64,000 bases of DNA from Liopterus haemorrhoidalis (GCA_963971575.1 OZ020611.1:2542001-2606000); one strand, 5' to 3'; counted from the stretch's first letter, positions 45,560 to 57,307 are shown. A program made the numbers and translations. The notes: generated by a model not told the origin, from the letters alone.

Positions 45560-45730
45560 ACTGCAGTATTTCTAATTCGTCGAATTAATGAACCTTATTT
45601 TTAAACCATCCCCATAAACAATAGTCTAATGGTGTGAGGTCTGGTGATCTTGGAGGCCACCTAACAGGCCCTCTGCGCCCTATCCAACGGTCTGGAAATG
45701 TTGTATTCAAATGTTGCCTGGCTAATGATT
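45560..45730 (-). pseudogene. mariner-like transposase C-terminal fragment
   Basis: The minus-strand frame reads FPDRWIGRRGPVRWPPRSPD, LTPLDYCLWGWFKNKV, the third-aspartate region (SPDLTPLD) of DUF4817-type mariner transposases. One stop follows shortly after. The rest of the gene is missing. Confidence 0.75.
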
Positions 45731-46520
45731 TATTTATCAAACTGAAGACAATAGTATAACAACGTTAGAGTTTTTTTTTACTTGTTTTTACATGTACAAT
45801 ACATTCCTGAAGTTCGGCCCGATGTTCGATAGAAAGTGTTTTAATTAAGTTATAATTTGAAAATAAAAGACAATCGTACAACAACATTAGAGTTTTTTTA
45901 CTACCCACTTTTTCCCCCCTCACCCTATATATCGAAAAAAATATCTTATGGAACCATCGACTTTGATGTGTGGATGTTCTTTTGTATTTGTAAATTTTAC
46001 TATATTTAGTTCAAAAATTGTCCACTGATGTGTTACTGCCGCAACAAGTAACTTCAAATATACAGCAATACTAAAATGAGAGGCACTCAAGCTAATCGCA
46101 ATCTTATGACGTTGTATTGTTTAGCAATTATACAGTTGTGATGGTGATGTGTGATAAATATCTGGCACGTGGCTACTTCAATCAGGAGGAAGTGTTCAGG
46201 AGCAGGGTCAGGGGTGGTCCACATCTGCCACCACCAGCCTGCCTGCCTACCACTGCTACTGCCCCCAGCCTGAGCCTGCCACCCATTGTCCTCGCCGATA
46301 CATTGTGCTCATGTGTGTACATTTCAATGATTAACTCTATATATGTTTGGAATTATCTTAAAATAATATACTTTTATCTCAATTATTATATTTTATGATG
46401 TGTAAATAGGGACTAGAAACATTCAATGAATTATTATTTCGAATCAAAATAATGTATGAATATCGGGAGGCTGTATTAGATCGAAATCCCGCCTGGTAGT
46501 CACTAAAAAGTTCTGCTGAG

Positions 46521-46657
46521 TATGATTCAAGTAGCACAATATTTGAAAGTCGAATCCAGTTTATCTCCTTTCTTGTGTATCGGGCATATCACAGCTATTT
46601 TCCATTCTTCGGGAAGCGCTTCTTTTCTCCATACCATCAAAATAAAATCATGTAAAC
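46521..46657 (-). pseudogene. LINE reverse transcriptase fragment
   Basis: The minus-strand frame contains LPEEWKIAVICPIHKKGDK, the conserved N-terminal RT block of jockey-like LINEs. It is cut by a hAT-like end (CAGCGTTTCCCAAAC) starting at 46658. Confidence 0.75.
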
Positions 46658-47901
46658 CAGCGTTTCCCAAACTCTTTAGACTAAAGACTGGTATGTTTTG
46701 CAATATTTCTTTGCGACCCACCCTAATAGTCTAGTGCCTACGTTGATACTGCACTTAATAATAATGGAATTCCATTTGGCACACGTGTTCCTTATAAAAA
46801 TTAAATTATTTTGACCCGAAGCACCTATTTGTGAATCGAGGCAGATTCAAGATGGCGGCGAAACTAGCGCGCAAATTACGATAACGATAACTAATTTTTA
46901 TGATAGAGCGAAATAGCTAAATACATATTTGTACAATGGACTTTTAGCTACAATTTGCCACATCGTACGCGAATTTCCGTTACTTAGTTTACAAGATACC
47001 GTCCATAATTCATTCTCGGACGCAAAAAAGTGATTTCCGAAATGGCTAACGAATTTCATATGATATGGCTCGTTTTCTATTAATTTAATGCCGTAGATTA
47101 CGAATATGGTATCAAAATCGCGAAAATTTTAAATTTTGATAGATTTTTTTTCCAAAATTCGTAACATGATGATGTACTCTATCACTGCAAATTGCGTATA
47201 TTAATATTTTGTTTTAATTCTTCCTAAATCTGTAGAGTACATCTTTGGCTACAAGAATATGGGCGGAATTTTTCTCTGCGTGGCGCCAAAATTAAGGTAG
47301 CGGCCGAAATATGTAAAGTCTCAACTTCGTATTATTTTGACACACTTTATATTGTTTTCGACCAAATCGGACCGGCAAATTACAAAAATTAAATAAAAAA
47401 AGGCTTATGACATAAATTTAAAAAAAATACATATCCGACTGGAACGGCTGTAAATTATGACATTTAAGTAAGATACTTCATGCATATACGGAATGCATCA
47501 ATTTGCTTAAGTTTGTTCGCAGCACCTGGTCTCAAATGAAGCCGTTTTCGAAATAACGCTCGAAAATCTAATTTTGCTGTTTACATCTTTGTTGAGTCGT
47601 ATATCAATTTCGGGTACATTGAAGTCCTAGATTTCGAAAATGGAGTTAATTTCAATATTTGCTATACATAAGATTGTATGTTGCCCGAAAAAAATAATTA
47701 CATGTATTCTTTACATAGCAGTGAGATTCATTACACGACAGTGAAGTGTCTCTCCATCCAAAAGAGTAGTATATAGCAGTTCTGACAAAATAGTATAGAT
47801 TACTACACACTTAATACGATTCTAATGGTGGTCGAAAACTATTCTTTCGAAAATTGTTATAATATGCTCTGATATTTGGTATATGGAACGTTAAAAGAAT
47901 G
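46658..47901. other. hAT-like end followed by unassigned sequence
   Basis: It starts with CAGCGTTTCCCAAACTC, a likely hAT terminus without a visible partner. The remainder has no coding region. Its even composition and words such as AAGATGGCGGCGAAA suggest non-coding repeat DNA, but no ends were found. Confidence 0.35.
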
Positions 47902-47909
47902 CATTAAAG

Positions 47910-48717
47910 CATAGGTTCTCAAACTGGGGTACGCGTACCCCTGGGGGTACGCGAAGCATCTATTGGGGGTACGCGAGATTATTCACATAAAGTTAACGCA
48001 TTGATAAAAAAATTAAAAATGATGGAGGAATGTGTGTCTGATAAAAATCTGCAGTCGTTTCCAAATTTGGAAAATTTCGTGTCGGAACATGAAACAAAAA
48101 TTGACAATAATCTTATTAAAAATATTAAAATTCATTGTAAAATGCTCGCAGAATCTTTTGGAAAATATTTTCAAGAAGACTTTTCCGAAATGCTATGGAT
48201 AAGGAATCCATTCGCTATTGAAAAGTATCCATCAAATCTCAATAATAATAATAAAGAGTCATTGATTGAAATATCGTGCGATGGAGATTTAAAAATGAAG
48301 TTTAATGAATTGAAACTTGAAGAGTTCTGGCTCATGGCTAAAAGTGAATATCCAGAATTAGCCAAACAAGCATTATTGTTTTTAATACCTTTTTCAACAA
48401 CTTATCTCTGTGAATATGGGTTTTCCTCCATGGTGATTTTAAAAAACAAATATCGAAATAAATTAAATATCGATCCTAATATGCGGTTAAAATTGAGTAA
48501 TCGAGAGCCCGATATTGAATCACTTATTTCAAGCATGCAGCTTCATCCTTCCCACTAAAGTTGGTAAGTGTATTTTCATGTATGTTTTTTTCAGTCAAGT
48601 CTGCTTTGTTTAACAATTTTCAAATTGTTCCGATTTTTTTTTTACCTTTTTGGGGGTACGCGCCTGTTTTGGAATTGACATAAAGGGTACTCAAAAAAAA
48701 AAGTTTGATAACCTATG
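47910..48717 (+). mobile_element. hAT element, deletion derivative
   Basis: The ends CATAGGTTCTCAAACT and AGTTTGATAACCTATG are inverted with one mismatch. The exact 8-bp duplication CATTAAAG lies at 47902-47909 and 48718-48725. Near the ends GGGGTACGCG is repeated. It carries an open C-terminal transposase frame. Confidence 0.92.
48001..48558 (+). CDS. hAT transposase C-terminal half, intact frame
   Basis: An open frame of 185 codons includes NLENFVSEHETKI, FGKYFQEDFSEMLWIRNPFA, EEFWLMAKSEYPELAKQALL and PFSTTYLCEYGFSSMVILKN, ending ..QLHPSH. These are the late catalytic and dimerisation parts of FAM200/ZBED5-like hAT transposases, whose full length is several times greater. The zinc finger and first catalytic residues are absent. 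No stop or frameshift interrupts it, which suggests a young deletion derivative. A protein of only the dimerisation domain is conceivable, but expression is unknown. Confidence 0.8.
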   Translation: MIKKLKMMEECVSDKNLQSFPNLENFVSEHETKIDNNLIKNIKIHCKMLAESFGKYFQEDFSEMLWIRNPFAIEKYPSNLNNNNKESLIEISCDGDLKMKFNELKLEEFWLMAKSEYPELAKQALLFLIPFSTTYLCEYGFSSMVILKNKYRNKLNIDPNMRLKLSNREPDIESLISSMQLHPSH

Positions 48718-48783
48718 CATTAAAGCATAACTCAGAGCGACACAATGCACAGTCTATAACTTGTTAATTTAAAGAGGTCTGAA

Positions 48784-48848
48784 TGCGGCTTTAGGCGCAA
48801 ATAGACATCGTTGCTGTGCGCCAAAAAATTTAATTAACTAACTAACTT
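48784..48848 (+). mobile_element. retroposon 3' end with (TAAC)n tail
   Basis: It shares GGCGCAAATAG, CATCGTTGCTGTG and a TAACTAAC tail with 29172-29234. It is 5'-truncated. Confidence 0.6.
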
Positions 48849-49470
48849 CTGTGGACCGGATATATAAAATCAGTAAGTCATGATTATGAAATAACATAAA
48901 TCACAAACTGAGCATCCCAAGCAAGTTGGTACCAAGCACCCTTCCTGTTCCTGCCTGTGAATATGTGTGTATAGTATGTATGTGTGTCTGTATATATGTG
49001 TGTGTGTATTTGTGATTGTATAATGCGGGGTTAAGCGAGTGTAGAACTGGTGTCCCGGTACCCCGTCCCTCCCTCCACCCCCCGGCAATATGATGCAAGT
49101 GTTGCGGACAAGTTCCAACCCCAACTAAACCCAGTCAGGGATTAGCTCCTCTTCAATAACCATATTTACTATATTAATAGGCGTTGCAAGATTTTATCAC
49201 CTCTTAATATATTTACTACATTCTACTGCAATTAAAGTGAAACTGTCCTTAATAACTTTGAATACCATAATATCAATTTAATAAGTCCAAACTGTACTTC
49301 ATTATTACTTTAGGATAGACCATATTAGTGTGTCGTCACATAAATGTGCTGCCATCTGAGTCCTTAGGAAGTTTTTGACTGATTTAAAATACATGTGACA
49401 TTACTTTTGTTACCTTAATTTTATGAACATCTTCAATTTTGGAGCAAAAAATATATATTTTTGATAAGTA
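48849..49470. other. unassigned stretch with TG repeats
   Basis: A TG/TA-rich tract lies at about 48958-49018. Minus-strand open frames over it are composition artefacts. Confidence 0.35.
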
Positions 49471-49472
49471 TA

Positions 49473-50646
49473 CAGGGTGTTTGTTTGAAACGGGGCACCC
49501 CGAAAATCTCCTTTATTTGTAAAGATACAAAAAATCTTCAGAACAAAAGTTAAACTAGACAAAAAGGCCCATCTAAAGGTTACTATAAGAATTCTGAGGC
49601 ACTTCCGGTTTCACCGGAAATGATGTCAACTTTTGATCTAGCATAGGGAATCGATAATTTTATATTTTTTTCCTAAAAGTACATTAAATTAGCTTTACAA
49701 TGACATCAAAAGGTCATATTTTTATGTTAACTATTTCAAAATGGCGACCATTTATTTACAAAATAATAATCAACATAAGTTTTACAAAGTTGAACGTAGC
49801 AACCTTTGAAAACAATAAAAAAAGAAACAAAATATCTCTAAAATAAACTGTTATAACTAGTTATTATATGAAATAACATGAAATAACTTAAATTTTAATT
49901 TTTCAATTAAATGTTTTATAAATAACAAGAGTTTAATAGTTTATTTTGCTTATTTTTGTTTGAAAAAAAATGTTGTATTAATTGGTAGTAAGTCGTTATT
50001 TGTTCCTAATTATGGTTTATGTACGATATACCAACGAAGAGATGACAGATATGGTTCTGATATACGGAGAGTGCCAAAGAAATGAGGTTAGGGCCCAGCG
50101 ACTCTATCAGGAAAGGTATCCTGAGAGAGCTCAGCCGAGAAGGCAGTATTTTGCCAAATTAGTGAACAAATTAAGCCAGCGAGGTTTTTTCGAAATTCAA
50201 AAACGACGTCCAGAAAGAGCAAACCATGTAGAAAATGACGAAGAAAGAATATTGGCTTACGTCCGCTACGACTCGTAAGTGTCTTTTGTTTCTTTTTTTT
50301 ATTGTTTTCAAAGCTTGCTACGTTCAACTTTGTAAAACTTATGTTGATTATTATTTTATAAATAAATGGTCGCCATTTTGAAATGGTTAACATAAAAATA
50401 TGATTTTTTGGTGTCATTGTAAAGCTAATTTAATGTACTTTTAGGAAAAAAATATAAAATTATCGATTCCCTATGCTAGATCAAAAGTTGACATCATTTC
50501 CGGTGAAACCGGATGTGCCTCAGAATTCTTATAGTAACCTTTAGATGGGCCTTTTTGTCTAGTTTAACTTTTTTTCTGAAGATTTTTTGTAGATCTTTAC
50601 AAATAAAGGAGATTTTCGGGGTGCCCCGTTTCAAACAAACACCCTG
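49473..50646 (+). mobile_element. element with inverted arms of about 350 bp and one coding exon
   Basis: The left arm starts CAGGGTGTTTGTTTGAAACG at 49473, and the right arm is its near-identical inverse ending CAAACACCCTG at 50646. TA flanks both sides. Between the arms lies one exon of a DUF4817-like DNA-binding protein. At 1174 bp it is a non-autonomous derivative of a Tc1/mariner-type element. A truncated copy is at 27268-27785. Confidence 0.88.
50012..50274 (+). CDS. DUF4817-like helix-turn-helix exon ending in a splice donor
   Basis: From ATG 50012 the frame reads MVYVRYTNEEMTDMVLIYGE, then AQRLYQERYPERAQPRRQYF and LSQRGFFEIQKRRP, about 87 residues. The exon ends at ACTC followed by GTAAGTG (50275 on), a consensus donor. 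Unspliced, it stops two codons later. This is the N-terminal DNA-binding part of mariner-like transposases with introns. The catalytic exons are absent, and the right arm begins straight after. It has no internal damage. Confidence 0.75.
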
Positions 50647-50648
50647 TA

Positions 50649-52098
50649 TTCAGTCCAGATAGGTACTTTATATTATAGAATAATGATTTTATAAATATAT
50701 AAATAAGAATTCGAAGATATATTTATAGGTTACGTTTTTAAATAATATGAAAATTGAAATATCTTTAGTATTTATTTAATTAACACTAAGTAATCATTAA
50801 TATTTTGTTTTAGAATGCATAATGGTGTATTGTTTTGCTCCAAATTGTAACCATTACAGCTATATTATTAATTGCAAATGTTTTCGTTTTTTGACAGATT
50901 AAAATGAAAAACAATAATGGAAAATTAAAAACAACATATTATTCCTTCAAACCATTTAGATATGGCATACACACTTATTGCTATGTTACTTTCCATAACG
51001 ATTATTAACGTAAAATTTTCAAAATTAACTTGCAAAATAATATTGTTCTGCAAAAGTAATGACATTAAATTATAATGTATAAAATAAGAATTTTAATAAA
51101 TAAATATTGACTTGTGGGGTGTTTCGGGGTTTACTAAACAAATTAAAATATCTCCCTTATTATTGACAGAAAAATCTTTGTAACAAAAATAGTTTTAATA
51201 AGAAATCTTATTTGTTCTAAAGTTAAACAACCAGCAATTCAAAAAGACCGTAAAAACATATTTAATAACTAAAGCATTTTATAACTTTTCCAATACCTCG
51301 CTAATAATCTTAATGACTTGTAATGTAATTTTGTAACTTTATTTTTAATGTTAAATTCTATTGTTTATGCTATGTCTATTTGTAGTATTTTTTCCCCATT
51401 ATTACTTTTATTAACTGACGTATGTAAAAATATTTTGTATTTGTTAACATTAATAAAATTATTATTATTATTATTATTATTATGTATTTTTCAATTGGAT
51501 GGATGTTTGGAGAGTTAATGGAGGACACCCCAAAACTAAAATCTTGAAATTCACATATTTTTCATTTTATATTAAAGATTCTGAACTGCTAGCGAAACAT
51601 TTCGAAATAAATTTATCTTTTTTCATGAGTAGTCCTACTTTTCTAGACTTCATGTACAGATAAATTAGCATAGCTTCAATTTCTTCTTCACTAAAAAATG
51701 TATTTTTAATACAGTTACTATGTATTAGAAAATAAGAGATGATAAAGTGGCATAAAGATTTCCTTGAAGTTGTTGGCATTAGAAATTAATTTTATGTCAT
51801 TTTGTATAGGACAAATTTGAAATTAAACATGTCACTGCTAACCTAAACACTTGTTAAATTTACGTTATTTATAATTTATAAACAATTTGTAATCTATTTA
51901 TAAATCTGTACTAATAAACCAAAAATCCAGTAAACAAAAAGTGCATTAAATCTAATCCCGTTCTATACGCATTAAACTTAAATGGATTTATATTTCAAAA
52001 ATCTTGCAAAAACTTCTGCACCAACTTATGTAAAGTTCGACAGGGTTGTAAGCTGGACCGGTCTCATGGATATTTTTGATACTAATTTTGTACTACTC
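50649..52098. other. unassigned AT-rich stretch
   Basis: An ATT tract lies near 51452-51483. A minus-strand frame of 70 codons at 51567-51779 shows no convincing domain. Confidence 0.3.
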
Positions 52099-52359
52099 AG
52101 GCCCGGTCTTTCCACCTTCAGATAAAGTTCCAGGTAACTATCTGACAGATAAGGTTATTTGTAACTTCATCTGCTGAATAAATGTCAATACCAGTCAGTG
52201 ATTCCAATACGTCAGCCTCATTATCTGTTAGATAACAATCCGATAGATACATTTGTATAGAAAGAAGGGATGACATTTACTCAGCAGATGAAGTTACAAA
52301 TAACCTTATCTGTCAGATAGTTACCTGGAACTTTATCTGAAGGTGGAAAAACCGGGCCT
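52099..52359. mobile_element. MITE with TIRs of about 85 bp
   Basis: The ends AGGCCCGGTCTTTCCACC and the inverse GGTGGAAAAACCGGGCCT extend inward as an almost perfect inverted repeat (including CAGATAAAGTTCCAGGTAAC) for about 85 bp each, with about 90 bp between. No target duplication can be fixed. Confidence 0.75.
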
Positions 52360-52544
52360 AAATGTTATTAATTAAGTGAACAATTAATTAAAATCGATTT
52401 CCCATAAACTGCAATATTGCGAGAGAGACAGAATATCTTATGTTTTCATACTAAATTTTTTGTCTGGTATAATTCGTTGGTGTACAATTCATCATGTAGG
52501 TGAAGTGCAAATCTTTTGACTGTCAAGAACAACATGTGTTCATT

Positions 52545-52646
52545 CAGACATTGAGGATAAAAAAAAAAGTCGTTAGGGGATAAATCAGGTAAATACGGAC
52601 AACAAATTATAATCCAAAAAATAATTTTGGATTATAATTTGTTGTT
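52545..52646. repeat. mariner fragment joined to a perfect hairpin
   Basis: 52560-52598 matches the DD34D mariner (TTAGGGGATAAATCAGGTAA). It breaks off at a hairpin, CAACAAATTATAATCCAAAA with a 4-base loop, which ends at about 52646. Confidence 0.6.
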
Positions 52647-52908
52647 TAATTAAATTAAATTTTTATGTTTCCCCTAAGTACAAAGTAATAAAATATTAAG
52701 TAAAAATATATTTATTCATATAATATATTGCTACAAGTTATATAAATGTTTATTTTTATTTAAAAAAAATTAGTCACTGTAATGCATGATATCGTCGTCA
52801 TCTGAACTATCGCTGTAATTTATTATTATTGGATTAATATCATCAACAATCCTGCCCCTTTCCCACCCATTCATTTATTAAATTTTCGATTTTTTTAACA
52901 GATTTTGC

Positions 52909-53403
52909 TCAAGTTTCACAACTAATTTGATTACAGGCTACTTGCCACATTTTCAAAACTTCGTTATCACTATATCCGTTTTGACCAATATGTCTATCAT
53001 AATAATTTTTTGTTATACCCCAAATTAGTTCAATGGGGTTAAACTGGCAGTGATAAGGAGGTAATCTTAGTACTTCATGACCATACGTTTGTGCCAATGT
53101 ATCAATAAAATAAACTGGTTCAGATTTTAATTTCCTTCGTTTTCTCGTGATTTTGTTAGTGAGAAGTTCAAATTTATTACATTTTATAATTCTACGAATT
53201 GTGGATTCCGAAATTTTTAAGGCAGCTACTACTCTTTGATGGACACAAGATAGAGAAATAAGTGGCCTATTGTTCTCTTTTTCGGAATTAAAATATTCCA
53301 GCAGATTTAAAATTAAAGTTTCTGAATTTAATAATTGGCCGCAAAGTCTATTAATTAATATTTTTAACAGACACTGACAGCTAAGACAAATAACAAAAAA
53401 CAT
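52909..53403 (-). pseudogene. IS630/Tc1-like transposase, in-frame internal deletion
   Basis: The 164-codon frame joins an N-terminal helix-turn-helix (LISLSCVHQRVVAALKISES, TIRRIIKCNKFELL) directly to the end of a DDE domain (TLAQTYGHEVLRLPPYHCQF, NPIELIWGITKNYYDRHIG, NEVLKMWQVACNQI). The middle, with the first two catalytic residues, is missing, yet the frame stays open across the junction near residue 95. The element ends were not identified. Confidence 0.7.
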
Positions 53404-54104
53404 TTTTAAAATAGCTGAAAAATGGTAACTAGATTATTATATGAATGCACTACTTGATACATACATGTAACAGCCACCTATCAGCAATCCGACTATATCC
53501 CGAAAATAAGATAGTAGAATAAAGCACATAATAACTTGTTACTCTTTTGCTCTACCAATATAAACCCCGCATAAATCACTTAGTTCTTGTCTAATATATA
53601 ATGAACACTTGGTTGGAAAGCATGGGAAATGAAATGTTGCGGAAAGCAACACAGTCCCAAACAGTCACCCTCTTCATAAAAATAGTTTAATAGTCGCATA
53701 AATAGTTGTATAAGTGGATTGATTCCCGCACTTGACTTGTTCTCACACATATCATTTTTTAATTATAGCGACAAGTGCACCCCATCTAGTGCACCCATGC
53801 CCAGTGTCTAGTGTGTACGACCCCCTAGTTGTTACCAAATTCACATAGATCTATCTACGTACAACACACACGAATATAATATGATGCAGTGACAGCAACA
53901 TAAGGGTATCATATGTACCACGGACGGACGGACGAACAGACACATTCAGTTTAATGCAACTCATACATTTCCAGGAGCATATACTGCTCCAAGAATTCCA
54001 TCATTTGATGTGATTAATTAATAATTTTTGATAATAATTTTGATTCGTTATTTTAGTACAAAGAGCTTCCATTCAATATTTTAAACCAATTGTAAATAAA
54101 TTGC
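53404..54104. other. unassigned stretch
   Basis: No gene recognised. A few GGAC units lie near 53923-53940. Confidence 0.3.
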
Positions 54105-54190
54105 CAAAAATCCCAGCGTTTTTTTCTGCATTTTCTTCGTATTCAAGTCTTCATTAGATTAATAAGAAATATATTGATAAATGACTTCAT
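54105..54190 (-). repeat. repeat family C, copy 2
   Basis: Inverted match to 44250-44340, ending directly against a family B start. Confidence 0.55.
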
Positions 54191-54194
54191 TTTT

Positions 54195-54266
54195 ACCGAC
54201 CGCCAACATATATAAAGGAGGTATTGTGATCATACCGATTTTGACATTTCGAGATTTCGATGGATC
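54195..54266 (+). mobile_element. repeat family B, 3'-truncated copy
   Basis: Only the first 72 bp (ACCGACCGCCAACATATATA to TTTCGATGGATC) are present. Confidence 0.8.
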
Positions 54267-54439
54267 AAAAAATAAAGAAAATTACATTTTAAAATGATAT
54301 TAACCTTAACCAAAAAATGTTTATTGTAAGTATGATTTACAAATCTTAAACAACACGGCCAAAAAGCACGATTCAAACGATGAAAGTAACTAGATTGCCA
54401 AATCTAGTTCCGCCTAAACGGTTGGAATAGACTATATCT

Positions 54440-54590
54440 CTCTGTATGTGGGTCAAAGAGTTGTTTAAGCATGCTTCATTTCAATTTTCTATGTTAAGCC
54501 GTTTGGCTACAATTTCTACCGTACAGACAGACATACAGATAGACACATGAGTGACATTATAAGGGTATTGGTCATATCTACAAAACCCTA
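54440..54590 (-). mobile_element. repeat family A, truncated copy
   Basis: The minus-strand 5' end at 54590 (TAGGGTTTTGTAGATATGACC), a short GTCT tract and the core with GCCAAACGGCTTAACATAG are present. It stops at about 54440. Confidence 0.7.
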
Positions 54591-54688
54591 ATAAGTAATA
54601 AGATTTTAATATATGACAAAAATAACAATTTATATTTTATCCATCAACAATTTGCAATATTTTACAATAATGTTATAGAGGTATAGGC

Positions 54689-55752
54689 CAGGGGTCGGCA
54701 ACCTGCGGTTCTTTTAGAAAATATTGTGGCTCTTTGAAAATTGACTGGTTTTTATTTTAATATAATTTATTTTTTAATTTTCAACTTTTTGCCTGTACTA
54801 TACAGGTTTTGTATTGTTCAGGATTATTTACGGTGCAATCCACGCCCGGTAATTTCCCGAGTTGCTGCATATTCCCGTATAAGTAATTTCTGATAAATGA
54901 TATACGTACAGAAACATTTTTACATTTTATTAATTTTCAAAAACATAAGGACAATAACAACGTTATTTATGCAATTTTTTTGTACAAACTATTGTTAACA
55001 TTCAAAAAGCTTTTGGAGAAAGATTTAAAGAGTTTATAAAATATAAAGCTACACTAGTTCTTTTGACAAAACCATTTGAAGCATATATGCAGCAATTACA
55101 TTTATCACCATTCCCATTGATTAATCAGGTACAATTTGAACTTCAATTATTGGATTTGAAATCCAAAGATTTATGGAATAATATATTCTTAAAACTTAAT
55201 TCTGAACTGGAAAGTTTAGAAAGAGAAAATTTCATTTTATCTTGCATAAGTGGACCGAAATTCGCAATCTTCAAGATGTAGATAAAGTTGTTTTCGAAGC
55301 TTGGAATCGTCTTCCAGAATCGTTCAATCATTTAAAAAATTATGCTTTTGGACTACTGACAATTTTTGGATCCACACATTACTGTGAGCAAGTCTTTTCA
55401 CATATGAAATTAATAGTCAGTTAAGAAGTAATCTTTCTGACCTGAAACTTAAGTGCTGCCTTAAGTTAAAGATTACTGAATATTTACCAAATATTGAAGT
55501 CTTATCGAACACTATGCAAGTAGCAATCGTCCCAGTAAAAAAATTATTATATTGTAATATACTGGCAAGTGCAATAGGTATCACAAACTAAATGTATAAG
55601 TACATATTAATTTATTTATACATTATATATTAATAACAATTTTTACGTTTTTTTCTTAAAGATAGCATATATTTTTTAGTGGCTCTTCCATGTTATTGTT
55701 TTTGTTTTCAATATAGATTTGGCTCTTTGTCACTGAAAGGTTGCCGACCCTG
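54689..55752 (+). mobile_element. hAT element with CAGGGGTCGGCAACC ends
   Basis: The left end CAGGGGTCGGCAACCTG and right end AAGGTTGCCGACCCTG are inverted. The exact 8-bp duplication GTATAGGC lies at 54681-54688 and 55753-55760. At 1064 bp it is a deletion derivative carrying a broken transposase. The truncated relative is at 29511-30238. Confidence 0.92.
55000..55600 (+). pseudogene. hAT transposase C-terminal half, frameshifted
   Basis: Readable pieces are AYMQQLHLSPFPLINQVQFE, LNSELESLERENF, then in another frame HKWTEIRNLQDVDKVVFEAW and LLTIFGSTHYCEQVFSHMKL. The last motif is the hAT dimerisation signature of the GTF2IRD2-like group. A frameshift near 55250 and stops end it. Confidence 0.85.
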
Positions 55753-56599
55753 GTATAGGCTATTGCAAATCTTTAGGCGGAACTAAAAGGAATTTTAATT
55801 TTTTACAAACCCACTTTTTCTTTAGTGAAGACGGCTTTTGCTATACAAAATGATCAAAAACCTCATTAACCGATAAAAATTACTATTATAGTTGTCAAAA
55901 TCTAGTTCCGCCTAAACCAAAGAAACAGATTTTATCCTAAGAAATAATCCTTAAAAACTGATAAAATTAAAGAAAAAACAATAATATCTAAATTATGGAA
56001 AAATAAATATTAAAAAAATAAAATTGATGTTAAAACGCGAACTTATTTATCAAAATTGAATATCAATATCAGTTACAGATTTTAAAATTTGACATATACA
56101 ATAAAATTTGACAAACATTCATATTGTTGTGTCCCCGCCAACTAAATTTAAATTAACAATTGACATTGGAGACATCTGGTTTTCACATAGCCAAACTAAA
56201 ATCGTGTATCGCCATAGAGATTCTGTTATTTATACCAACAACACATACAATTTCAAAGGTGCAAACTATGATATCTGTATTGCAGTCCATACATGTATAA
56301 CATTTTAACGAATGAGCATTTTGAAGAATTAAGCTAAACACTATTAGTCCAATTATATACATTTTAATTTTGCTCGTTTGTCACAACTACTGTAAATAAC
56401 GTGAATTTGTTTTAAACTGAAACATAAGGAATTTATTTCCATCGTTACATTATGATTGACGGCAAAAAGTTATAGAGTGTAAAAAGATATAATACAGTCC
56501 ATATCTTTACATTGTGTGGAACTAGATTTCAAAATCTATACTGTATTTGAAATAAGAATTTGGTATGTAAGAAGATATGGTTTCTTTGGCATCCCTAGT
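55753..56599. other. unassigned stretch with a recurring short motif
   Basis: AAATCTAGTTCCGCCTAAAC occurs at about 55900 and also near 54400, on either side of the hAT. These may be parts of one older repeat. No gene recognised. Confidence 0.35.
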
Positions 56600-57005
56600 A
56601 AACTAATCAAGATGACAATGGTGTTGTGTCGAGATCCATCAGCAGGGTGAAAGTAAGAAATCTTTTGTCACAGCCTTTTGAAATTCACTGGAGTCAAACA
56701 AGGAGAAATCACCCTCACCTTTGTTGTTTAACGTCGTGCTGGAGATGGTGTTAGGAAAAGCCCAAGATACCAACCACCGTAGTCTAGAGCTCAATGGGTA
56801 CCATAAGATTTTAGGGTATGCAGATGATCTGGATATTATTTGAAATAAGGTTGAAGACTTATACCTAACTGATCTTATTGATGTTGAATTCGTAAAGCAG
56901 GACTCATCGTCAGTGATGAAAAAACCAAGTGTCTCATTGTTGGTAGACGCAATCATGAGAAAAAAAAAAACAACTTAAAAATTAATGGCTACACTTTAAC
57001 AGTAT
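56600..57005 (+). pseudogene. RTE-like LINE reverse transcriptase core fragment
   Basis: Across shifting frames the plus strand encodes FTGVKQGE, LFNVVLEMVLGKAQDTNHRS, HKILGYADDLDII and then QAGLIVSDEKTKCLIVGRRN. The polymerase motif YADD is at 56817-56828. Stops and frameshifts are present. The tail (LKINGYT) matches the start of the fragment at 41045, so both come from one LINE family. Confidence 0.85.
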
Positions 57006-57307
57006 GTATGGCTAAGGTAGTATATGTTTTTTTTTTATATTAAAAACATAATAAAAAAATTTCAACTGAATCAAGTTGCATGTAACAAGACTATATTTTG
57101 CCGCGGAAGCCAAATACCCCTGCTGCACGTGATCTACGTCAGAAGTATTACTCCGCCAAGAGACCGTTGAGCGTTCGAAGATTTTATAACCAAAATTGTT
57201 ATTTAGTTAAATAAATTATTTATCATTTTTTGTAAATTGTGAGTGGTCGAATAATAAAATGAACTTAAATCTTTATAGTGAACGTATATTTAATATGAAC
57301 CCGCTAT

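Larger units (their letters stand above)
44607..45927 (-). mobile_element. mariner-like element, internally deleted and split by a hAT
   Basis: The left end CAGGGTGAGTGGGG and the inverse CCCCCCTCACCCTA are flanked by TA. Without the hAT at 44678-45371 only about 620 bp remain. Segments with TACATGTACAATACATTCCTG occur inverted near both ends. Confidence 0.7.

Noticed and set aside
51567..51779. 70-codon minus-strand frame with SEEEIEAMLIYLYMKSRK
   Set aside because: Vaguely like the start of Harbinger nucleases, but too short and without TIRs or further motifs.
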